A stretch of 64,000 nt of DNA, from NCBI GenBank assembly GCA_035353815.1, contig DAOQAG010000022.1:1-64000 (forward strand). Direction: 5' to 3'. Position numbers and translations under genes: made by a program. The notes under the pieces are model-generated. The model was not told the origin of the DNA, ran no database searches, and was given only the letters and a program-made list of their open reading frames with translations. Position 1 is the first letter of the stretch. The number at the start of each line of letters is the position of its first letter. This document shows, one piece after another, positions 1 to 7,700 of this stretch. This DNA is from JAKPUX01 sp035353815. Its GTDB lineage: Bacteria; Zhuqueibacterota; Zhuqueibacteria; Residuimicrobiales; Residuimicrobiaceae.

Positions 1-55
1 CATCTCGTGCCGTGTACCCCCCGAAATCTTGTTCCCACCTGACATCTCGTGCCGT
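1..55. repeat. degenerate intergenic repeat, ATCTCGTGCC core
   Basis: The 13-base string CATCTCGTGCCGT occurs at 1-13 and again at 43-55. A diverged form, AATCTTGTTCCCACC, lies between them at 25-39. The same core recurs as a tandem array at 31551-31655 and in reverse orientation around the assembly gap at 34649-34852. The array probably extends out of the window to the left. Confidence 0.6.
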
Positions 56-138
56 ATTCTTTCCACGCTTGTATCACCAGTAACCAACTATATTTAATTA
101 TATTAAAGCCGGGTGGGATCCAGATTTTGGGGGTGTCC

Positions 139-283
139 TGCAAGAGCTTTTTCGCGGCAGAGGTCGGCCGGGCCGGGTAGCGACCAGTTTGCGAGTTGCA
201 GCGGCTGCAATAACAAGTGCTTTTTCGCGCCGCAGGGTAGGACGCAGCGGCTGGGCGAGTGCAATAACAAGCGCTTTTTCGCG
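139..283. repeat. three copies of a 24-base GCTTTTTCGCG repeat
   Basis: Copies at 206-229 and 260-283 differ by one base over 24 positions (TGCAATAACAAG, then T or C, then GCTTTTTCGCG). A shorter copy, TGCAAGAGCTTTTTCGCG, is at 139-156. Spacing between the GCTTTTT elements is 73 and then 54 bases, so this is an interspersed rather than a strict tandem repeat. Function is unknown. Confidence 0.65.
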
Positions 284-315
284 GCGGCGGCGCCCGCCGG
301 CGCGGAAATTCCATT

Positions 316-343
316 TTGATATGACGCTGAATTTTAATAGAAT
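316..343 (+). promoter_or_regulatory. candidate promoter for the LD-carboxypeptidase gene
   Basis: TTGATA (316-321) and TAGAAT (338-343) are separated by 16 bases in a locally AT-rich patch. Transcription would start near 350, about 65 bases before the ATG at 415. This is based on consensus match only. Confidence 0.4.
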
Positions 344-414
344 AGGGACAGGGCCAGAGGAGCGCGGGACGGGTCCCGCCGCCGCAGCGCATCATAAATG
401 ATGAGGATTCTGCC

Positions 415-1479
415 ATGAAAAATCACCATTCAGCCGTGACGCGAAGAGAATTTCTGGGCGGACTCGCCGCCACCGGGGCCTTGGCGGCGTGGATGACGCC
501 GCTGCAAAGCGAAGCAGCGCCGCTGCCGCTGATCAAGCCCGCCGCGCTGCGCGAGGGCGATTGCGTCGGCCTGGTCGCACCGGCCAGTCCGGCCTTCGAG
601 CCGAGCACCCTGCGCGAAGGGCAGATGGCCCTGGAACAACTCGGCTATCGCGTCAAAGTGGGGCGCAACGCTGCGCGCAAATGGGGGTATCTGGCCGGCC
701 CGGATGCCGCACGCGCCGAGGACCTGATGGCGATGTTCCGCGACCCCGAGGTTCGGGCCATTTTTGCGCTGCGCGGCGGCTATGGCACGATCCGCATGCT
801 GCCGCTCCTCGATTACCGGGTGATCCGCGCACATCCCAAGATCCTGATCGGCTATAGCGACATCACCAGCCTGCATCTGGCAGTGCACAAACTGGCGGGC
901 ATCGTCACCTATCATGGGGCCGTAGCGACCTCGACCTTCAACGACTACTCGACGCGGTACCTCAAGGCTATTCTCGGCCGGAGCGAGGCGGCGGGGCGGA
1001 TCGAAACCCCCGCGGCCGCCCTGCCCATGCTCTTCTGGCCGGAACAGAGTCCCGATATCGTCCGCGGCCCCCTGACCGGCGGCAATCTCACCCTGGTCTG
1101 CGCCAGCCTCGGCACCCCGTACGAGATCGATAGTGCCGGCAAGGTGCTCTTCCTCGAGGAGACGGGCGAGGAGCCCTATGACCTCGATCGGATGCTGACC
1201 CAGCTGACCCAGAGCGGCAAGCTGCAGGCGGCTGTGGCGATCCTTGTCGACCGCTGTGCCCGCTGCAAGCCCGCCGAGTACAAACCCGCGTTCGAGAACA
1301 CCCTGAGCGTGGAGGAGGTTCTCGAAGACCGCCTCGCCGGACTCGGGGTGCCGGTGCTTTACGGTCTTTCCATCGGCCATGTCGCCGACAAGCCCGTCCT
1401 GCCGCTGGGCGTGACCGTCGCGGTCTCCAAAAAGGAGGCGCACTTTGCGCTGGAGGAGGCGGCGGTCAGCGAGAAATAA
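415..1479 (+). CDS. LD-carboxypeptidase (peptidase family S66), Tat-exported
   Basis: This is a 354-residue protein of the S66 family, which removes the terminal D-alanine from murein tetrapeptides during peptidoglycan recycling. The N-terminus has a twin-arginine-type signal (RREFLGG, then a hydrophobic stretch ending near SEAA), which suggests export in folded form. The family's nucleophile region is visible as GYSDITSLH, with the serine after GY. The conserved Glu region is LFLEETGEEPYDLDRML and the C-terminal His region is GLSIGHVADKPVLPLG, so the Ser-Glu-His triad looks complete. The start is supported by GAGGA at 403-407, seven bases upstream. It is transcribed alone and is followed by secreted-protein genes on the same strand. 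Family assignment is firm; the exact substrate is inferred. Confidence 0.9.
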   Translation: MKNHHSAVTRREFLGGLAATGALAAWMTPLQSEAAPLPLIKPAALREGDCVGLVAPASPAFEPSTLREGQMALEQLGYRVKVGRNAARKWGYLAGPDAARAEDLMAMFRDPEVRAIFALRGGYGTIRMLPLLDYRVIRAHPKILIGYSDITSLHLAVHKLAGIVTYHGAVATSTFNDYSTRYLKAILGRSEAAGRIETPAAALPMLFWPEQSPDIVRGPLTGGNLTLVCASLGTPYEIDSAGKVLFLEETGEEPYDLDRMLTQLTQSGKLQAAVAILVDRCARCKPAEYKPAFENTLSVEEVLEDRLAGLGVPVLYGLSIGHVADKPVLPLGVTVAVSKKEAHFALEEAAVSEK

Positions 1480-1626
1480 TTCCGCAATTTGACCATACTT
1501 CCGTATATCAAAAGTGTAAGGAAAATATCTTCAAGCTGTGCGTCGAATCACCTCAGGTTTGGTGCGGATATCATACCTTTTGTTGGTTATCCTGAAAATT
1601 GGTATTCACTTAACTCGATCGAAGGT

Positions 1627-2649
1627 ATGATTAACGCGAAATGGTCATGCGACTGTGCCGGCCTGCGACGCTGGCTCGCTGGGTTCTTTGTCGCGATGGG
1701 TCTGGTGGTTGGCGGCCGGGAAGCCGCTGCCCAGACCGCGACCCTCTCCTGGCAGGCCGTTACGGAGGATGTAAACGGCCATGCCGAGGTGCAGCCGGTC
1801 TATTACAACATCTACTGCGATACCGTCCCGGCGTTCCAGCCCGGTCCGGCCAATTTTCTTGCGGCGACGCTGAACAACAGCTATGTTCACAGCGACCCGC
1901 GCCTGAGCGATCCGCACCGCCACCTCTATTATCAGGTGCGTGCCGTGGATGTGTGGGGAAACACCTCGGCGCCCTCCGACACTGTGGGCGAGCTCCCCTA
2001 CGTGCTGGTGCGGGCCCGGGCGCTGCTGCAGGCTTGCTACGATGCGGCGGGAGACACGATGCGTACCACCCTGCGCCAGAAAGGGCTGGTGCCGCTGGCC
2101 TCGCCCTTCACCCAGGCCCCGCGCGCGCTGACGGCCTTGCCGGCCGGCACGGTCGACTGGGTGCTGCTGCAGTTGCGAGATCCCGCCACGGCGAATATCG
2201 TCGGCGAGGAGTCGTTCCTGCTCAAACAGTCGGGCAAGCTGACCGAGCTGGATGGCAGCAACGAGGCGCTTGGCATCACCGGCTGTGTCCCGGGCAGCTA
2301 TGAACTGATCCTTTATCACCGCAACCACGCGGCGGTCATGTCGCGCGCCACCGTTGTTCTCAACGAGTCGGCGCCGACGCTGTTTGATTTCGCCGCCGAC
2401 AGCGCTGTCTATGCCGGAAAAAATGCGGCCTGCGAACTTGAAACCGGCGTGTGGGGCCTCTGGAGCGGCGACATCAATCAGGATCACCAGATTTCGGATC
2501 TGGATTTCAGCAGCTGGCAGAGCGCCGCGCAGGAAGGCCAGATCGGCTACCGGCCGCAGGATCTCAATTTTGACACCCGGGTCACTACGGCGGATTATGT
2601 TCTGCTCTATCGCGCCCAAAGGGCCGGCGCAACCTCCTATGTGCCCTGA
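1627..2649 (+). CDS. secreted protein with dockerin-like C-terminus
   Basis: The reading frame is open from a TTG at 1489, but the ATG at 1627 gives a normal signal peptide (charged start, hydrophobic GFFVAMGLVVGG, likely cleavage AAA|QTA), so I place the start there. The mature part begins with a fibronectin-III-like region (TLSWQAVT...). About 130 residues follow that are clearly paralogous to part of the next gene: both contain a 'PAG..DWV.LQLR' segment, a '..G.L...G' segment and 'RNH.AVMS'. The C-terminus has two Asp-rich calcium-type loops (GDINQDHQISDLDF and DLNFDTRVTTADYVLL), as in type I dockerins. There is no type IX sorting domain. Gln at the predicted +1 position is notable. Exact function is unknown. 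Confidence 0.75.
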   Translation: MINAKWSCDCAGLRRWLAGFFVAMGLVVGGREAAAQTATLSWQAVTEDVNGHAEVQPVYYNIYCDTVPAFQPGPANFLAATLNNSYVHSDPRLSDPHRHLYYQVRAVDVWGNTSAPSDTVGELPYVLVRARALLQACYDAAGDTMRTTLRQKGLVPLASPFTQAPRALTALPAGTVDWVLLQLRDPATANIVGEESFLLKQSGKLTELDGSNEALGITGCVPGSYELILYHRNHAAVMSRATVVLNESAPTLFDFAADSAVYAGKNAACELETGVWGLWSGDINQDHQISDLDFSSWQSAAQEGQIGYRPQDLNFDTRVTTADYVLLYRAQRAGATSYVP

Positions 2650-2729
2650 GGGCGCTGTGGAGATCTGTTTTGAAATCATGCGATAATTCCGTACCTTGTA
2701 CCGTGAATCCAAACTGGGACGTGGAAGGG

Positions 2730-3926
2730 ATGATGAAAAAAATGCTACGTTCACTGGGCGGGTCCCTGCTCCTGCTCGCTCTCTCGGCTGCCGCTGTGCT
2801 GGCGGACAGTGCCGAATTTCGCCTCGTGGTCTCGACGAACTCCGGCACCGTGGGCGGACGCTTCTGCGCGGACCTCGAGATCAAGGGCAGCGCCGTCCGC
2901 ACCCTGAATTCCCTGACCGTGGATGTGCCCTATGGCGTTGAGCTGACGCCCGCCGTCACCGTGGCGGAGAACTGGTTCAGCGGCAGCAGTGATTACGAAA
3001 TCTCGGTCAGCAAGATCAGCACCCCCGTCACCTACTACCGGGTGCTGGTGACCGGAAACAAGATCGGCAAGACCAGTTCCGGCGTGCCGGCGGGCTTTGC
3101 CGTGACCGGCGATTGGCAGCGGGTGGTCACCCTGTGCTGGACCATTGCCACCCTGAAAAACAGCTATCAAATGGACATGCTGACCTATACGGACGCGGCC
3201 GCCTTTTTCAATAATGCCACCAACAATCCCGTCGCCGACCTGACGGAGTGGGAGACTACCACCCACAATCTCGCGACCGTCAAGCTGGCGGCCAAAGCCT
3301 TTCTGCAGGGCCCCTACGACGTCGCCACCCATGCGATGACGACCGCCCTCTATACCAATGCCTTGATACCGACCACCTCGGTGTACACCTATGACCCGCG
3401 TGTGGTCTCGGCAATTCCGGCCGGAACCGCCGACTGGGTGATGCTGCAGCTGCGCAGTTCCCTCGCCGGCCCGCCGGTCTACTCCCACAGCTGCTTCCTG
3501 CGCAGTGATGGCCAGCTCATCGATGCCGAGGGTGTGGAGAGCTTTGACATCATGACCCTGGAAGGGGAAAAAAGCTACTATGTGGTGCTGCGTCAGCGTA
3601 ACCATCTTGCCGTGATGAGCGCCGCGCCGGTCGCGCTCGATGCAGCCACGATCACCGCGTATGATTTCACGACCGCCCAGAACAAGGCTTATGGCACCAA
3701 TCCGATGAAGGCGATGAGCGACGGCAGGTTCGCCCTGAAGGCCGGCGACGGCAACGGGGATGGCGGCGTCGACGCCGTCGATCTCAATTCCGCCTGGCGG
3801 CCCAACAACGGCACGGCCTGGAGCTACGCGAAATATGCAGATTACAATCTTGATGGCGGCATCGATGCCATCGACGCCAATGGATACTGGCGCCCCAACA
3901 ACGGCAGCGCCACCCAGGTCCCCTAA
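2730..3926 (+). CDS. secreted protein with dockerin-like C-terminus, paralogue of the upstream gene
   Basis: Two adjacent ATGs at 2730 and 2733 follow a GGAAGGG ribosome site; the frame extends upstream but without a signal peptide. The signal peptide (MKKMLRSLGG..., likely cleavage VLA|DSA) leads into a beta-rich domain of about 160 residues. This domain resembles cohesin-type sandwiches only loosely. It is followed by the shared module seen in the preceding gene (AIPAGTADWVMLQLR ... RQRNHLAVMS). The last 60 residues hold two clean calcium loops (GDGNGDGGVDAVDLNSAW and DYNLDGGIDAIDANGYW), a textbook dockerin-like arrangement with duplicated WRPNNG tails. There is no sorting domain, so retention at the surface would need a partner. 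It is probably cotranscribed with its neighbours. Confidence 0.78.
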   Translation: MMKKMLRSLGGSLLLLALSAAAVLADSAEFRLVVSTNSGTVGGRFCADLEIKGSAVRTLNSLTVDVPYGVELTPAVTVAENWFSGSSDYEISVSKISTPVTYYRVLVTGNKIGKTSSGVPAGFAVTGDWQRVVTLCWTIATLKNSYQMDMLTYTDAAAFFNNATNNPVADLTEWETTTHNLATVKLAAKAFLQGPYDVATHAMTTALYTNALIPTTSVYTYDPRVVSAIPAGTADWVMLQLRSSLAGPPVYSHSCFLRSDGQLIDAEGVESFDIMTLEGEKSYYVVLRQRNHLAVMSAAPVALDAATITAYDFTTAQNKAYGTNPMKAMSDGRFALKAGDGNGDGGVDAVDLNSAWRPNNGTAWSYAKYADYNLDGGIDAIDANGYWRPNNGSATQVP

Positions 3927-3944
3927 TCGCAGATGAGGATGAAG

Positions 3945-5045
3945 ATGAAAAAGACGCTCTACGCAACATTGATCATGCTGCTGGCCCTGGCTGCAAGCGC
4001 TCTGGCCGCCTACAATCTGCAGTTCGTGGTTGTGCAAAATGACATGGCCAATGGCGGCTACTTTGACGTCAAGGTGCAGATCGCCAGCACCGGCTCCACG
4101 TTCAATATGGGCAGTTCCAGCCTGGTCTTCACCTATAACACCTCCGCCCTTAATTCGACACCGCTCACGGTCACGCCGCACAATTTCAGCGGCACCTTGT
4201 ATCAGACGATGACCCTGACCGAACCGTTTGCCGGGCGCCTCTCGCTCAACATCGACCTCTTCGTGCCCAATATGGGCACCCTGGTGCCGATGAGCTGGAC
4301 GGATGTGGCGACGGTCCGCTTCACCATCATCAACAAGGATCTGAAATCGAATCTGCAGTGGCGGACCGAAGCCCCCAATTACTGCGTCATCTATTCACAT
4401 GACCAGGCGACCGTGATCCCCAGCGGCACCCTGACTCCGCTCGATGCCACCCTGCCGGTGCAGCTCAGTGCCTTCACGGCGGTCAATGCCGCCGGCGTGG
4501 TCAAGCTGGCCTGGACCACCCAGAGCGAAGTGAATACGGTCGGTTTTTATGTCCACCGCCGCGAGGGCGATAGCGGTGAGTTTCAGCGCATCAGCACCTT
4601 GATCGAGGGCGCCGGCACCTCGGCAGCGCCGCAGCAGTATGTTTTCGAGGATGACCGTCTCGAGAAGGGCCACACCTATGCCTATCTGCTCGAGGACCGG
4701 GACGTCAACGGCCAGGTGAACTGGCATGGACCGGTCACCGTGACGATCGAGACTGTGCAGCTGCCCGAGGCGTTTTACGTCGAACAGAACTATCCCAATC
4801 CCTTCAATCCTTCCACGACCATCGAATTCGGCTTGCCTGAGGCGGCGGAGGTGCGCATCCAGATCTTTAACATGCGCGGGGAGCTGGTCCGCACCCTTGT
4901 CGACGGCCTGCAGCAGCCGGGCAATCTCACCCGCATCTGGGACGGCCGCAGCGACCGGGGCGCGCTGGTGCCGAGCGGCGTCTACCTCTGCCGCGTGCAG
5001 TCCGGCGCCGAGCACCGCATGATCAAGATGATCTTCGCCAAATAA
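3945..5045 (+). CDS. type IX-secreted surface protein with possible cohesin-like domain
   Basis: In-frame ATGs lie at 3933, 3939 and 3945. I prefer 3945 because AGGA sits just upstream and it gives a compact signal peptide (MKKTLYATLIMLLALAASALA). The N-terminal domain of about 150 residues is a beta-sandwich with a cohesin-like look (DVKVQIAST... LVFTYNTSALN). This assignment is tentative. A fibronectin-III-like domain follows (LAWTTQSEVNTVGFYVHRR). The last 85 residues are a FlgD-Ig-like sorting domain: NYPNPFNPSTTIEF, then IFNMRGELVRTL, then WDGRSDRGALVPSGVYLCRV, ending in basic IKMIFAK. Known type IX cargo carry such tails and are anchored at the outer membrane. Following two dockerin-bearing genes, it could be their scaffold; that is inference. 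A strong terminator follows at 5064-5098. Confidence 0.78.
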   Translation: MKKTLYATLIMLLALAASALAAYNLQFVVVQNDMANGGYFDVKVQIASTGSTFNMGSSSLVFTYNTSALNSTPLTVTPHNFSGTLYQTMTLTEPFAGRLSLNIDLFVPNMGTLVPMSWTDVATVRFTIINKDLKSNLQWRTEAPNYCVIYSHDQATVIPSGTLTPLDATLPVQLSAFTAVNAAGVVKLAWTTQSEVNTVGFYVHRREGDSGEFQRISTLIEGAGTSAAPQQYVFEDDRLEKGHTYAYLLEDRDVNGQVNWHGPVTVTIETVQLPEAFYVEQNYPNPFNPSTTIEFGLPEAAEVRIQIFNMRGELVRTLVDGLQQPGNLTRIWDGRSDRGALVPSGVYLCRVQSGAEHRMIKMIFAK

Positions 5046-5063
5046 GGCGGCCCCCTCTCTTGC

Positions 5064-5098
5064 AGGGCTGTCCGGTTGTGCCGGGCAGCCCTTTTTTT
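5064..5098 (+). terminator. intrinsic terminator after the secreted-protein cluster
   Basis: A 12-base-pair stem (AGGGCTGTCCGG at 5064-5075 with CCGGGCAGCCCT at 5081-5092, one G-U pair) with a 5-base loop runs into seven Ts. It ends the unit beginning with the dockerin-like genes. Confidence 0.85.
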
Positions 5099-5128
5099 AT
5101 GCAGCGCCGCCGCTTTCCCATAAAAAAG

Positions 5129-5157
5129 TTGCATTTCCCGCGGATATTTTTTACTTT
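5129..5157 (+). promoter_or_regulatory. candidate promoter for the M24 peptidase gene
   Basis: TTGCAT (5129-5134) and TACTTT (5152-5157) are spaced by 17 bases, downstream of the terminator and about 30 bases before the ATG at 5186. The match to the consensus is modest. Confidence 0.3.
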
Positions 5158-5185
5158 CCTCCATCCCATTAACTGAGAGGTGACC

Positions 5186-6370
5186 ATGGACCTATCTGCC
5201 ATTCAAAAGGCTTTGCAGGCCGCCGGCCTCGACGGCTGGCTCTTTTACGATTTTCATAACCGCGATGCCATCGCCGCGCGGATCCTCAACATGGACACCC
5301 ACCGCTTTGCTTCGCGGCGATGGTATTACTACATTCCGGCGATCGGCGAGCCGCAAAAACTGGTGCACCGCATCGAGCCGTGGCGGTGTGATCATCTGCC
5401 CGGCGCCCGGCATATCTACCTGCCCTGGCAAGAGCAGCATGCGATGCTCAAGGCGATGCTCGGTGGGGCCCGGAAAGTGGCCATGCAATACTCGCCGCAA
5501 AATGCCATTCCCTACGTTTCCGTCGTCGATGGCGGCACCGTCGAACTGCTGCGCAGCTTCGGGATCGAGGTGGTCTCCAGTGCCGACCTGGTCGGCCGCT
5601 TCGAGGCGCACCTCTCGATGGAGGATTGGGAGAGTCACAAGCAAGCGATGGCGGTGCTGCACCAGACCAAGGATGCGGCTTTTCGCGAGGTGGGGCGGCT
5701 GATCCGCGCCGGGGTGCCGCCGCGCGAGGTGGAGATCGCCGAATTCATGCGCAGCATCATGAAGGAGCACCACCTCCATTTCGAAGATGGTCCGATCGTC
5801 GGGATCAACGAGCATGCCGGCGATCCCCATTTCGAGCCGACCGAGGCGAACAGCCTGACGATGAAGGAGGGGGATATTCTCCTGCTCGATCTCTGGGGCA
5901 AGATGGATCGTCCCGGTTCGATCTATGCCGACATTACCTGGATGGGCTATATCGGCGCGGCCGTGCCGGCGGCGCTCGAGGAAAAGTTTCAGGTGATTCG
6001 ACGCGGCCGGGATGCCGCCGTGGCGCTGGTGCGCGAGCGTTTCGCCGCCGGCCGGGCGGTGCACGGCTGGGAAGTGGATGATGCCTGCCGCGCGGTGATC
6101 GTAGAGGCCGGGTATGGCGAATTTTTCACCCATCGCACCGGCCACAACATCGGCGAAGAGGTGCACGGCAATGGCGTGCACATTGACAACCTCGAGACCA
6201 AGGATGAGCGGCTGATCATCCCCGGCAGCTGCTTCTCGATCGAGCCGGGTATTTATCAGCCGGAGAAAAAGCTCGGGTTCCGCACCGAGATCGACGTTGT
6301 CGTCACCGACGCCGGCGAGGTGTCCGTCGCCGGCGGTATGCAGGAAAAGATCATCCCGATTCTGGCCTGA
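5186..6370 (+). CDS. M24 family metallopeptidase (Xaa-Pro aminopeptidase-like)
   Basis: The protein has 394 residues counted from the ATG at 5186, which is preceded by GAGAGG; a GTG at 5180 is in frame but overlaps that site. The first 140 residues match the creatinase N-terminal domain and the rest the pita-bread M24 fold. Expected metal ligands are visible: Asp235 (LLLDLWG), Asp249 (YADITWMG), His320 (HRTGHNIG), Glu353 (SIEPGIY) and Glu368 (RTEIDVVV). The spacing between the two Asp residues is a few residues longer than usual. There is no signal peptide, so it is cytoplasmic and likely removes N-terminal residues before proline in peptide turnover. It is transcribed alone between terminators. 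Confidence 0.88.
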   Translation: MDLSAIQKALQAAGLDGWLFYDFHNRDAIAARILNMDTHRFASRRWYYYIPAIGEPQKLVHRIEPWRCDHLPGARHIYLPWQEQHAMLKAMLGGARKVAMQYSPQNAIPYVSVVDGGTVELLRSFGIEVVSSADLVGRFEAHLSMEDWESHKQAMAVLHQTKDAAFREVGRLIRAGVPPREVEIAEFMRSIMKEHHLHFEDGPIVGINEHAGDPHFEPTEANSLTMKEGDILLLDLWGKMDRPGSIYADITWMGYIGAAVPAALEEKFQVIRRGRDAAVALVRERFAAGRAVHGWEVDDACRAVIVEAGYGEFFTHRTGHNIGEEVHGNGVHIDNLETKDERLIIPGSCFSIEPGIYQPEKKLGFRTEIDVVVTDAGEVSVAGGMQEKIIPILA

Positions 6371-6380
6371 AGCTCTGCAG

Positions 6381-6491
6381 CCTGAACCGGATCCTGCCCT
6401 GACTGGATGCTAGTCTTGTTGCGTGTTGGTAAACCCTGGCAACTGAAGCTAAGAAAGCCTGAACCGGACCATGCCCTGACTGGATGCCAGT
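6381..6491. repeat. 34-base direct repeat, two copies
   Basis: CCTGAACCGGATC and CTGCCCTGACTGGATGC (6381-6414) recur with few changes at 6458-6491. Only the second copy is followed by the complementary arm that makes the hairpin at 6471-6499. The first copy diverges at TAGTCTTGTT. It could be a decayed copy of a small palindromic element. Confidence 0.6.
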
Positions 6492-6499
6492 CAGGGCAT
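6471..6499 (+). terminator. hairpin, probable terminator of the M24 peptidase gene
   Basis: The stem is a perfect 13 base pairs (ATGCCCTGACTGG at 6471-6483 with CCAGTCAGGGCAT at 6487-6499) closed by an ATG loop and followed by TTCTGTCT. The T tract is weak, so a repetitive palindrome is an alternative reading. Confidence 0.55.
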
Positions 6500-6611
6500 T
6501 TCTGTCTGCGGCCGTTCTGCGCGCGCAGGCAGCGGAAAAAAGTGGAATAGCCTGTCCGGGCGGCGGCGTTATAACTGTACAATTGTCATCAGGGTATCGT
6601 GAGACCGAAGT

Positions 6612-7595
6612 ATGTTCAACACATGGACCAAAGCAGCTCTGTATACAGGGCTGGCCGCCGCGCTGGCCTTCAGCGCCTGCCGGGCGCAATCCGGAGAACA
6701 AAAAATGAAATACAATAAACTGACGCCCGAGGAAGAGCGGGTCATCCTGCACAAAGGGACGGAACGCCCCTTCACCGGGAGCTACACCGACCTGACCGCC
6801 AAAGGCACCTATATCTGCAAACGCTGCAACGCCCCCCTCTACCGCTCCGAGGACAAGTTCGCTTCCGATTGCGGCTGGCCGAGTTTTGATGATGAGATCA
6901 AGGGCGCGGTGAAGCGCATCCTCGACGCCGACGGGCAGCGGACCGAAATTGTCTGCGCCGGCTGTGGCGCCCATCTCGGCCATGTTTTCACCGGCGAGGG
7001 CTTTACCGCTAAAAATACGCGTCACTGCGTCAATTCGATCTCGATGCTCTTTGTCCCGGCGGGGGAGAAGCTGCCGGAGCCCATCGCCGCTGCACCACCC
7101 CGGCCGGCCGGCGCACCGGCGAAGGCCTGGTTCGCCGGCGGCTGCTTCTGGGGCGTCGAGTACTATTTTGAACGTGCCAAGGGGGTGAAATCGGCGGTAT
7201 CCGGGTATATGGGCGGCCATGTCGATCACCCCACCTATCAGCAGGTCTGCAGCGGCACCACCGGTCACCTCGAGACGGTCCAGGTCAGCTATGATCCCAC
7301 GCAAACCAGCTATGAAACACTGGCGCGGCTCTTTTTTGAGATTCATGATCCCACCCAGGCCGACGGCCAGGGGCCGGACCGCGGCGAGCAGTATCATTCG
7401 GTGATTTTTTACAGCACGCCGGAAGAAAAGGCGACGGCCGAAAAGCTGATTAGCCTGCTCAAGAACAAAGGCTACAAGGTGGTTACCGCGGTGCGGCCGG
7501 CCACGACCTTCTGGGAGGCGGAAGGCTATCATCAGGATTACTACGCCCACAAAGGCCAAACCCCCTACTGCCACTTTTATACCCCGCGCTTCTGA
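6612..7595 (+). CDS. msrBA: MsrB-MsrA fusion, lipoprotein methionine sulfoxide reductase
   Basis: A single 327-residue protein carries both stereospecific methionine sulfoxide reductases. Residues 1-23 form a lipoprotein signal with lipobox FSAC. MsrB (about 36-155) shows two zinc CxxC pairs (CKRC and CAGC) and the catalytic cysteine in RHCVNS. MsrA (about 170-327) begins with the GGCFWG active site and ends with the usual YHQDYY region. The enzyme would reduce both R- and S-sulfoxides in damaged envelope proteins, using periplasmic thiol partners. The B-then-A order, with a lipid anchor, differs from the common A-then-B fusion. A clear ribosome site is not visible at this ATG, but the signal peptide fixes the start. 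Confidence 0.92.
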   Translation: MFNTWTKAALYTGLAAALAFSACRAQSGEQKMKYNKLTPEEERVILHKGTERPFTGSYTDLTAKGTYICKRCNAPLYRSEDKFASDCGWPSFDDEIKGAVKRILDADGQRTEIVCAGCGAHLGHVFTGEGFTAKNTRHCVNSISMLFVPAGEKLPEPIAAAPPRPAGAPAKAWFAGGCFWGVEYYFERAKGVKSAVSGYMGGHVDHPTYQQVCSGTTGHLETVQVSYDPTQTSYETLARLFFEIHDPTQADGQGPDRGEQYHSVIFYSTPEEKATAEKLISLLKNKGYKVVTAVRPATTFWEAEGYHQDYYAHKGQTPYCHFYTPRF

Positions 7596-7630
7596 TCCTG
7601 CATGCCCAAGCCGCGGTCGGAAAATAAAAA

Positions 7631-7658
7631 CGGCGGACAGGCTAAAACCTGTCCGCCG
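7631..7658 (-). terminator. intrinsic terminator of the polysaccharide export operon
   Basis: A perfect 11-base-pair stem (CGGCGGACAGG at 7631-7641, CCTGTCCGCCG at 7648-7658) has a six-base loop. On the reverse strand it is followed by TTTTTATTTT. It therefore terminates transcription coming from the SLBB gene. Confidence 0.85.
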
Positions 7659-7700
7659 TTCGAATTTACAGATCTCGCGGAGGCTGCGCCCGGCGGGGCC

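Larger units (their letters stand above)
1..414. other. gene-free left edge, repeat-rich
   Basis: I see no convincing coding region here; the short open frames are low-complexity and overlap repeats. The stretch holds two repeat sets (1-55 and 139-283), an AT-richer patch at 310-345 with a promoter-like pair, and a short inverted repeat (GCGGGAC, GG, GTCCCGC at 364-379) in what would be the leader of the next gene. Any gene to the left lies outside the window. Confidence 0.6.

Noticed and set aside
113..401. Two small forward open frames at the left edge
   Set aside because: They lie on the GCTTTTTCGCG repeats, are rich in Ala, Arg and Gly, overlap each other and lack ribosome sites.
1489..1626. 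Upstream extension of the first dockerin-like gene from a TTG
   Set aside because: It would bury the signal peptide 50 residues inside the protein; the ATG at 1627 gives a normal secreted protein.
1627..5045. True cellulosome locus
   Set aside because: No catalytic glycoside hydrolase or carbohydrate-binding module is linked to the dockerin-like domains, so only the dockerin/cohesin resemblance is reported.
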